This document shows, one piece after another, positions 1-5,096 of a DNA stretch of 5,096 bases. Position 1 is the stretch's first letter; every line of letters starts with the position of its first letter. The notes under the pieces were generated by a model. It was not told the origin of the DNA. It searched no databases and saw only the letters and a list, made by a program, of their open reading frames with translations. The translations under genes were made by a program, and so were the position numbers. Source of the stretch: an uncultured Spirochaetales bacterium (lineage in GTDB: Bacteria; Spirochaetota; Spirochaetia; Sphaerochaetales; Sphaerochaetaceae); the NCBI GenBank assembly GCA_937902565.1, contig CALFMX010000291.1, forward strand, positions 1 through 5,096. The letters run 5' to 3'.

Positions 1-1847
1 TCAAGCCGCTCTTTCTCTGCGATCAGGGCGGTGATGCGCTCCCCGTCACTATAGTTCTCACTACGGGCCATTTCAACCTGGACGGCGGCCACCTGCTCGC
101 CGAGGCGGTCGTGGGTGGCGAGGCACGCCTCCTCCTCACGCTTCAGGCTTATGACACGGTTCTTGCGCTGGTTCGCCTCCTTGTAGGAGAGCAGGCCCTC
201 CTTGGGGGGGGCCGTGTCCCGGCCGAGGAGCGGGGGTGTCACCGCCTCCTTCTGTTCAAGGGCGGCGAGCAGGTCGCTGTAGCCGCCGGTGTAGAGGAGC
301 GGCTCCTTCCCCTCGTTGAGGTAGAGGACCTGGGTTGCGAGCCCCTCGATGAAGTACGCATCGTGGCTGACGAAGATCATCGTCCCATCATAGGCGGCGA
401 GGGCCTTGAGGAGCATCTGCTTGGCGTTGATGTCGAGGTGGTTGGTCGGCTCGTCGAGGATGAGGAGGTTCACCGGCTTGAGCAGGATCTTGAGCAGCGC
501 AAGACGGCTCTTCTCGCCGCCGCTGAGCACCGAGACGTGCTTGAACACATCATCGCCCTCGAAGAGGAAGGAGCCGAGGAGGTTGCGGACCCGGCTCTGG
601 TCCTCACTCGAGGCGGCGTCGCTCGCCTCCTCGAGGACGGTGGCACTGCCGTCGAGGGTGGCCCCGGTCTCCTGGCTGAAGTAGCCGACGCTGACCTTGG
701 AGCCGAGGCGTACCGTGCCGCTGTACTCCCGGTCCTCTCCGGCAATGATCCTGAGGAGGGTGGACTTGCCCACCCCGTTGCGGCCGGTCACGGCGATGCG
801 ATCGCCACGGTTGACCCAGAGGGAGAAGTGCTCGTAGACGGTGATCGCCCCATAGCGTTTGCCCAGGTCCTCGATGACCACCACGTCACGGCCGCTGGGC
901 GGGGAGGGGGGGAAGGAGAAGGAGAGCTCGCGCAGGTGTGGCGGGATCTTGACCTGGTCGACCTTGTCCAGCATCTTGATGCGGCTTTGCACCTGCCGGC
1001 TCTTGCTCGCCTTGTAGCGGAAGCGCTCGATGAACTGCTCGTTCTTCTCGAAGAGCTGGGCCTGTGCCCGCGAGGCTGCCTCGAGGGCGGCAATCTGGGC
1101 CTGCCGTTGGACGAGGTAGGCGCTGTAGTTGCCGCTGTATCGCGTCAGGTGGCCATCGAAGAGCTCGTAGACCTCGTTCACCGTCTCGTCGAGGAAGCCC
1201 TGGTCGTGGCTGACCAGCATCACGCCGCCCTCATAGACCTTGAGGTAGTTCTTCAGCCAGAAGCGGGCCTCGATGTCCAGGTAGTTGGTCGGTTCGTCGA
1301 GAAGCATGATCTGCGGCTTCTCGATGAGGATTTTCGCCAGGGCGATGCGCATCTGCCACCCGCCGCTGAAGGTCTCGCAGCGCCGCTCCAGGTCGCCGGC
1401 CTCGAAGCCCAGGCCGAAGAGCACCCCCTCGATGATCTGCCGCCGGTCATGGTAGCGCTCCTCAAGGAGGATCTCGTGGATCTCTCCCAGGCGGAGGATC
1501 TGTGCCTGGTTCGCCTCGCCCTGCAGTGCATCCTCGAGTGCATGCTGCTCCTCGATGAGGGGGAGGAACCGGTCCCAGGCACGTTCGGTCTCGCTGTAGA
1601 GGGTGGCGGGGCCGAAGACGATGTCCCCCTGCGGGAGGTAGGCGATACGCAGGTCCCGGCTGGTGGTGGCGCTATAGACATCGGCACTCATCTCACCGGC
1701 GATGATCTTCATCAGGGTCGATTTGCCGCTGCCATTGGCCCCGGCAAGCCCACATCTGCTGGTATGGTCGAGGCTGAAGGAGACCCCATCCAGGATATCA
1801 CGGTCCCCGAATGCCAAGCTGATATCCTGTACAAAAAGCGTAGCCAC
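1..1847 (-). CDS. ABC-F family ATPase (YdiF/YkpA-like translation factor), 3' end cut by window edge
   Basis: This soluble protein has two ABC ATPase domains and no membrane segments. ABC-F proteins bind the ribosomal E site and modulate translation. Translating the minus strand from the GTG at 1847-1845 gives 615 residues before the window ends. Domain 1 has Walker A at about 36-44 (GANGSGKST), the Q-loop near Q73, signature FSGGW at 160-164, Walker B LLDEPTNYLD at 182-191 and H-loop H214. A helical interdomain linker (P-site tRNA interaction motif region) spans about 240-310. Domain 2 has Walker A at 355-363 (GRNGVGKST), signature LSGGEKSR at 441-448, Walker B LILDEPTNHLD at 462-472 and H-loop H495. 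Both catalytic glutamates (E185, E466) are present, so both ATP sites look competent. From about 530 a charged Lys/Glu-rich coiled-coil arm begins, and only its end is missing if the length is typical (about 640 residues). The GTG start is chosen because it begins the conserved first strand and follows AAAGGA with 7-nt spacing. A housekeeping role is more likely than antibiotic resistance, since the linker is not obviously extended, but sequence alone cannot settle this. Confidence 0.95.
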   Translation of the reverse strand, partial: MATLFVQDISLAFGDRDILDGVSFSLDHTSRCGLAGANGSGKSTLMKIIAGEMSADVYSATTSRDLRIAYLPQGDIVFGPATLYSETERAWDRFLPLIEEQHALEDALQGEANQAQILRLGEIHEILLEERYHDRRQIIEGVLFGLGFEAGDLERRCETFSGGWQMRIALAKILIEKPQIMLLDEPTNYLDIEARFWLKNYLKVYEGGVMLVSHDQGFLDETVNEVYELFDGHLTRYSGNYSAYLVQRQAQIAALEAASRAQAQLFEKNEQFIERFRYKASKSRQVQSRIKMLDKVDQVKIPPHLRELSFSFPPSPPSGRDVVVIEDLGKRYGAITVYEHFSLWVNRGDRIAVTGRNGVGKSTLLRIIAGEDREYSGTVRLGSKVSVGYFSQETGATLDGSATVLEEASDAASSEDQSRVRNLLGSFLFEGDDVFKHVSVLSGGEKSRLALLKILLKPVNLLILDEPTNHLDINAKQMLLKALAAYDGTMIFVSHDAYFIEGLATQVLYLNEGKEPLLYTGGYSDLLAALEQKEAVTPPLLGRDTAPPKEGLLSYKEANQRKNRVISLKREEEACLATHDRLGEQVAAVQVEMARSENYSDGERITALIAEKERL

Positions 1848-1850
1848 ACA

Positions 1851-1860
1851 CCCTTCCTTT
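1851..1860 (-). promoter_or_regulatory. Ribosome binding site of the ABC-F gene
   Basis: Read on the minus strand, AAAGGAAGGG lies directly upstream of the GTG at 1847-1845. The AGGA core ends at 1855, leaving 7 nt to the start codon. This purine-rich site supports the GTG start, because no ATG is available near the beginning of the conserved domain. Confidence 0.7.
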
Positions 1861-1865
1861 CTTGA

Positions 1866-1887
1866 AACGGGTGTTGTAAACCCCGTT
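1866..1887. repeat. Interrupted inverted repeat between the divergent genes
   Basis: The left arm AACGGG (1866-1871), a bulged T (1872) and GTT (1873-1875) are separated by a 3-nt loop from the right arm AAC (1879-1881) and CCCGTT (1882-1887). This gives 9 paired bases. It covers the proposed plus-strand -35 (1874-1879), as an operator would. It also lies inside the leader expected for the minus-strand ABC-F transcript, just upstream of that gene's ribosome binding site, so it could act as an RNA hairpin. It is not followed by a T-run in either direction, which argues against an intrinsic terminator. The role is inferred. Confidence 0.5.
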
Positions 1888-1902
1888 GATAGACAGTATG
1901 AT
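1874..1902 (+). promoter_or_regulatory. Predicted sigma-70-type promoter for aroDE
   Basis: TTGTAA (1874-1879; 4 of 6 consensus matches) and TATGAT (1897-1902; 5 of 6) are separated by the optimal 17 bp. The stretch is AT-rich compared with the coding DNA around it. Transcription would begin near 1909 and leave a leader of about 50 nt before the GTG at 1960. The call rests on consensus matching only. Confidence 0.5.
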
Positions 1903-1903
1903 A

Positions 1904-1933
1904 ATCCTAGCACAAGCGTGTGTTCGGTGACAA
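1904..1933 (-). promoter_or_regulatory. Predicted sigma-70-type promoter for the ABC-F gene
   Basis: On the minus strand TTGTCA (1933-1928; 5 of 6 matches) is followed after 18 bp by TAGGAT (1909-1904; 4 of 6). Transcription would start near 1897 and leave a leader of about 50 nt that contains the inverted repeat at 1866-1887. The -10 is weak, so this is the less certain of the two divergent promoters. It sits immediately beside the -10 of the plus-strand promoter. Confidence 0.35.
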
Positions 1934-1947
1934 TCCACCCGAATGAT

Positions 1948-1953
1948 AGGAGG
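1948..1953 (+). promoter_or_regulatory. Strong ribosome binding site that fixes the aroDE start
   Basis: A perfect AGGAGG stands 6 nt upstream of the in-frame GTG at 1960-1962. It decides the start. The open frame extends upstream to an ATG at 1702, but that extension reads antisense through the start of the ABC-F gene, and its translation shows no AroD-like sequence. Confidence 0.85.
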
Positions 1954-1959
1954 TCCAGA

Positions 1960-3438
1960 GTGCTTTGCCTAACCCTTACCGGCTCGACCCTTGAGGAGAA
2001 CCGGCTACAGATAGAGCGCAACCGCCCCTGGATTTCCCTGGCTGAACTGCGCCTCGACTGCCTCAGCGAGGCAGAGCAGGCGAAGGCCGCAACCTTTCCC
2101 GACAGCGTGGACCTCCCCCTCATCCTGACCCATCGCCGAAAGAGCGATGGGGGCAAGGCGACAGTGGGGGAAAAGGATCGGCTGCAGACCCTCTTTGACG
2201 CATCGCGCGGCAAATGGGCATACGTGGATATCGAGGGGGATGTCAAGAAGAGCGACCTGAAGTTCAAGGCCGCGGACGGGGATAAACGGATTGACCTGGA
2301 GGCCGACCTGAAGGCTCGGGGGATCAGGATCATCCGCAGCTACCACGACTTTGAGGGGGTGCCCGCCGACATATATGGCAGGATCAGCCGCCTCGCCGCC
2401 AAGGGCGACATCCCCAAGGTAGCCGTCACACCCCAGAACCTGATGGATCTGATCACCCTCTTTCGCATCGAGGCTGAGCTCTCCTCCATCGAGGAGAAGA
2501 TCATCGTGGGCATGGGGATGTGGGGCATCCCGTCCCGGATCCTCTACCGTCGCACCGGCTCGATGCTGAGCTTCTGCAGTGACGGGGAGGCGGCACCGGG
2601 CCAGCTCACCGCCCGGACGATGAGCGAGCTCTACCGTGCCGACCAAATCGATGAGAAGACCCACATCTACGCCATCATCGGCAATCCTGTCTACCATACG
2701 GCAAGCCCGAAGATCCACAACCCCGGGTTTGCCGCCATCCGGTACAATGCCGTCTACGTCCCCTTCCTCGTCGACCGGGTGAGGACCTTCTTCAAGATTG
2801 CCGAGATGCTGCAGATCCGCGGCTTTTCGGTCACCGTCCCCCATAAGCGCAGTGTCCAACCCTACCTCGGGAGGATCACGCGGGAGGTCAAGCAGATCGG
2901 CTCATGCAATACCGTGGTGCGCATCAAGGGGATGTGGAAGGGCATCAACACCGACTATTACGGCTTTTTGGCCCCCATCGCCGATCGCATCAGTGACGGG
3001 ACGATCAAGAGTGCCCTCATCATCGGGGCCGGCGGGGCTGCGCGGGCGGTCGCCTGGGCCCTGCACAACCATGGGGTGAAGTTCACCATCGTCAACCGCT
3101 CCCAGGATGCGGCCCGTATTCTTGCGGAACAGACGATGAGCAGCTACGACACGCTGGAGAACGCCCCCCGGTACAGCGGGTCGGTCGACCTGGTCGTGCA
3201 GACGACCACCGTCGGCATGAACAGCGACGCGGACCCGGTCCCCTCCTATCGGTTCACCGGGAAGGAGATCGCCTACGAGCTGATCTATGAGCCGAGGCAG
3301 ACCACCTTCCTCAGCCGTGCCAAGGCGGCCGGTTGTCCCACCATCGACGGGACGCAGATGTTGATGGAGCAGGGCAAGTTGCAGTTCGAGGCGTTCAGCG
3401 GCTACCACTTCCCCCACTGGATCACCGTCACCCTCTAG
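1960..3438 (+). CDS. aroDE: Bifunctional type I 3-dehydroquinate dehydratase / shikimate dehydrogenase (AroD-AroE fusion)
   Basis: This 492-residue cytosolic enzyme is predicted to convert 3-dehydroquinate to 3-dehydroshikimate and then, with NADPH, to shikimate, which are steps 3 and 4 of chorismate synthesis. Residues 1 to about 230 are a type I dehydroquinase: ELRLD at 29-33, substrate-binding R59 in THRRK, DIE at 90-92, catalytic H129 in SYHDF, Schiff-base K153 in DIPKVAV, R193 in PSRI and APGQ at 212-215. Residues from about 235 are a shikimate dehydrogenase: GNPVYHTASP at 241-250, catalytic K296 in VTVPHK, NT at 317-318, NTD at 330-332, the NADP loop GAGGAA at 356-361, NRS at 379-381 for NADP phosphate recognition, GM at 419-420, and EQG with Q472 near the C terminus. 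Both catalytic sets (H129/K153 and K296/D332) are present. Departures from the usual sequence are T247 for the first Ser of SxS, SCNT for the usual GA(V/I)NT context, Q414 for Asn before TTTVGM, and Ala at the position of Salmonella Ser232. The length suits two full domains. AroD-AroE fusions are known from plants and Chlamydia. The start is GTG behind AGGAGG. The stop lies 3 bp from the end of the convergent neighbour. Confidence 0.95.
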   Translation: MLCLTLTGSTLEENRLQIERNRPWISLAELRLDCLSEAEQAKAATFPDSVDLPLILTHRRKSDGGKATVGEKDRLQTLFDASRGKWAYVDIEGDVKKSDLKFKAADGDKRIDLEADLKARGIRIIRSYHDFEGVPADIYGRISRLAAKGDIPKVAVTPQNLMDLITLFRIEAELSSIEEKIIVGMGMWGIPSRILYRRTGSMLSFCSDGEAAPGQLTARTMSELYRADQIDEKTHIYAIIGNPVYHTASPKIHNPGFAAIRYNAVYVPFLVDRVRTFFKIAEMLQIRGFSVTVPHKRSVQPYLGRITREVKQIGSCNTVVRIKGMWKGINTDYYGFLAPIADRISDGTIKSALIIGAGGAARAVAWALHNHGVKFTIVNRSQDAARILAEQTMSSYDTLENAPRYSGSVDLVVQTTTVGMNSDADPVPSYRFTGKEIAYELIYEPRQTTFLSRAKAAGCPTIDGTQMLMEQGKLQFEAFSGYHFPHWITVTL

Positions 3439-3441
3439 CGA

Positions 3442-5096
3442 TCAGAAGAGCTGGGTGCGCAGCATCCTCACCGTGAAGATCTTGCGGATGGGGATGATCC
3501 GCTCGCTCTTGGTGGAGAGGACCAGGGCCTTGAGGAGCGCTTCGCCCTCGCTGCTGGTCGAAATCTCGAGCGCCCATACAAAGAGTTCCTCCTCCTCGAT
3601 GCGCACCAGCAGGGTGATGTGCTTCTTCCCCACCGCCTGGCGGCAGAGGGCGAGTTTGCCCTGGTAGTCGAAGCCACCCGCCTCGATGATCGCATCGAGG
3701 ACCTGGGCGGTGATCTGCGAGGGGGTGAGGATCAGGCGCTCTTCGAAGCGATTGAGCAGGTCCTGGCGCTGGGCCGGGTTGAGAGAGGATGCCGTGCGTA
3801 TGGAGGAGAGCAGCTTCTCGTCGACCAGGGGTGTGGCCCCCGTGCCCGTTCGGGGGAGGGCGATCTCCCGACTCTGGTTCCCCAGTTCGGTGATGTAGGT
3901 GAAGAAGTAGGGGTTGATCGCCTCCTCCTTGGCCGAGACGACCGGCTGGCGGTGTGTGGAGCCGACCAGTTGGCCGGCATCGGTGAGGATCTTGCGCCAC
4001 ACCTCCTCGCTCTCCCGCCTCATGAGGAAGATCGTGGGGGAGAGCTTCCTGATCCGGTGCTCCTCGAGGGCGGGCAGGTGCTCGACCAGGTGGGCGACGC
4101 GCTGGTCGACGACCAGGGTCAGTCCATCGTAGATGGTGAGCATGCCGTAGCGTTCGCTGAGCATGGAAAGCTGCTTGATGAGGCTGGAGGCACTGCTGCC
4201 CTGGGTATTGGAGAGGAGGTACGCCTCGATCTCGCTGAAGGGGAGGCCTGCCTCGAAGGCGCGTACCACGCTCTCCTTGGTCACGCGCCATTGGCGCTGG
4301 AGGTCAAAGGTCGAGAGGGTGGCGAAGCGGTGGAGGATGTCCCCCTCCTTCCTCTCACCGAGGTAGTTGATGGTGAAGTCGCTGTCGACGAGGAGCCTCT
4401 CTTCGCCCACCGGCTCGGTGAAGCGGGCCACGTGGTGGACCGGTCCCCCACTGATCAGGCCCAGGGTGACCAGCGTCTCTGAGACGGTGTCCACATAGGC
4501 GATGCCATGGCGCTTGAAGAGGATGTGCAACAGCAGGTCCAGCCCCTCTTGCCCGATCGAGCCGGCGCCCTCAAGGAGGGAGACGAGGGAGGAGGAGAAG
4601 GCGACCGCCGATGCGATGGGCGGGCCGCTGATCGAGGCGGCGAGCAGCAGTGCATAGAGGTCGCCCTCACTCAGCGAGAGCAGGGCGTCGACCCGCTCCT
4701 CGACCAAATGCGGGACCTTGCCCGTCTTGACGACACCCAGGCGTTGCAACAGGTCGCCGAGGAGGGGGATCAGGCGCCTGAGGTGCTCCTCCTCGAAGGA
4801 GGGGAAGATGGCACGATGGGCCTCCCGGTAGCCGAAGCGCTGTTCGCTCAGCAGCAGCGAGAGGTAGCCTCGCACAAACTCGCGGGAGAGGTGGCTCTGC
4901 TCGCCCCCCGCGCCCTCAAGCGGCCCGAGGAGGCTGGAGAGGGAGCAACGGCTCAAGAGTTGCCCGTCGATGAGGGGGTTGAAGACGAGGCGCCCCTCCT
5001 CACCGATGAGGATGAGGCGTAGTTGCAGCGCCGACAGGCGCCAGAAGATCGTGGTGTACCCGAACCGGGGGGAGAGCAGGTCGATCACCTCCTCGG
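3442..5096 (-). CDS. XPB/Ssl2 helicase-associated protein (Helicase_C_3-like with WYL-like tail), 5' end cut by window edge
   Basis: About 550 C-terminal residues are visible, ending in TGA at 3444-3442. Numbering here starts from the valine encoded by the GTG at 5088. Residues about 230-330 match my knowledge of the Helicase_C_3 family (XPB/Ssl2 N-terminal-like, a damage-recognition-type domain): a DSDFTINYLGE strand, the RFATLSTFDLQRQWRVT helix-strand, a VVRAFEAGLPFSEIEAYL helix and a winged-helix-like segment ending in YDGLTLVVDQ. KLSPTIFLMR (348-357) continues the family pattern. Residues about 478-545 look like a degenerate WYL module: a helix, strands ITLLVRI and FVWALEIS, then IIPIRKIFTVRML. 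No Walker A or DEAD/DExH motif is present, so this is not itself a helicase. In actinobacteria such proteins are encoded beside an XPB helicase, which predicts one beyond the right edge. The GTG at 5088 is unlikely to be the true start: the frame stays open upstream through two Glu codons, and the AGGAGG there touches the GTG with no spacing. The N-terminal 230 residues are Leu-rich, helical and unrecognised. Confidence 0.75.
   Translation of the reverse strand, partial: EEVIDLLSPRFGYTTIFWRLSALQLRLILIGEEGRLVFNPLIDGQLLSRCSLSSLLGPLEGAGGEQSHLSREFVRGYLSLLLSEQRFGYREAHRAIFPSFEEEHLRRLIPLLGDLLQRLGVVKTGKVPHLVEERVDALLSLSEGDLYALLLAASISGPPIASAVAFSSSLVSLLEGAGSIGQEGLDLLLHILFKRHGIAYVDTVSETLVTLGLISGGPVHHVARFTEPVGEERLLVDSDFTINYLGERKEGDILHRFATLSTFDLQRQWRVTKESVVRAFEAGLPFSEIEAYLLSNTQGSSASSLIKQLSMLSERYGMLTIYDGLTLVVDQRVAHLVEHLPALEEHRIRKLSPTIFLMRRESEEVWRKILTDAGQLVGSTHRQPVVSAKEEAINPYFFTYITELGNQSREIALPRTGTGATPLVDEKLLSSIRTASSLNPAQRQDLLNRFEERLILTPSQITAQVLDAIIEAGGFDYQGKLALCRQAVGKKHITLLVRIEEEELFVWALEISTSSEGEALLKALVLSTKSERIIPIRKIFTVRMLRTQLF

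Noticed and set aside
204..211. Run of eight G residues as a possible phase-variation or frameshift tract in the ABC-F gene
   Set aside because: The reading frame continues intact through it (Ala-Pro-Pro codons) into the coiled-coil arm, and a run of eight in GC-rich DNA is not exceptional.
111..1865. A 584-codon plus-strand open frame opposite the ABC-F gene
   Set aside because: It is exactly antisense to a gene with complete ABC motifs. Its translation is a low-information run of Leu, Val, Glu, Asp and Gly, typical of the reverse complement of GC-rich coding DNA, and there is no convincing ribosome binding site.
2005..2859. Minus-strand open frame of 284 codons opposite aroDE (and another at 2902-3417)
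   Set aside because: The plus strand here carries unambiguous AroD and AroE motifs. The antisense translations resemble no family I know.
3428..4291. Minus-strand 287-codon frame overlapping the helicase-associated gene
   Set aside because: It is an out-of-frame reading of the same strand, very rich in Pro, Arg, Gly and His, as expected of a +1/+2 shadow of GC-rich coding DNA.
3619..4482. Plus-strand open frame of 287 codons (and another at 4507-5022)
   Set aside because: Both are antisense to the helicase-associated gene and are acidic, repetitive translations without recognisable domains. High G+C reduces stop codons in these frames.
5086..5096. GTG at 5088 preceded by AGGAGG as the true start of the helicase-associated gene
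   Set aside because: The AGGAGG abuts the GTG with no spacer, so it cannot serve as its ribosome binding site. The frame is open upstream, and the first visible residues read like the middle of a protein.

Overview
This high-G+C bacterial window (about 60% by eye) holds three long genes packed tightly together. From left to right they are: an ABC-F ATPase on the minus strand (its 3' end lies off the left edge), a fused AroD-AroE shikimate-pathway enzyme on the plus strand (complete), and an XPB/Ssl2 helicase-associated (Helicase_C_3-like) protein on the minus strand (its 5' end lies off the right edge). No RNA gene, mobile element, CRISPR array or tandem repeat was seen. The organism cannot be fixed from this sequence alone. 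The AroDE fusion, the YdiF/YkpA-like ABC-F and the helicase-associated protein together made me think of a spirochaete (Treponema/Sphaerochaeta relatives, but unusually G+C-rich). This is a weak inference.

Layout: positions 1-1847 encode the ABC-F protein leftwards from a GTG start. Positions 1848-1959 form the only real intergenic gap (112 bp). It is AT-richer than its surroundings and carries two oppositely directed sigma-70-like promoters that overlap at their -10 elements, plus a 9-bp interrupted inverted repeat lying over the plus-strand -35. Positions 1960-3438 encode AroDE rightwards from a GTG start behind a strong AGGAGG. After only 3 bp, the stop codon of the leftward helicase-associated gene begins at 3442, and that gene runs to the right edge.

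Functionally, AroDE would carry out two consecutive steps of chorismate synthesis (3-dehydroquinate to 3-dehydroshikimate to shikimate). The ABC-F protein is probably a ribosome-associated translation factor. The third gene looks like the partner protein that accompanies bacterial XPB-type helicases. The three genes do not form one obvious pathway. The most notable points are the AroD-AroE fusion with several non-canonical active-site residues, the shared divergent promoter region, and the degenerate WYL-like tail on the helicase-associated protein. Nothing here clearly amounts to an undescribed system.
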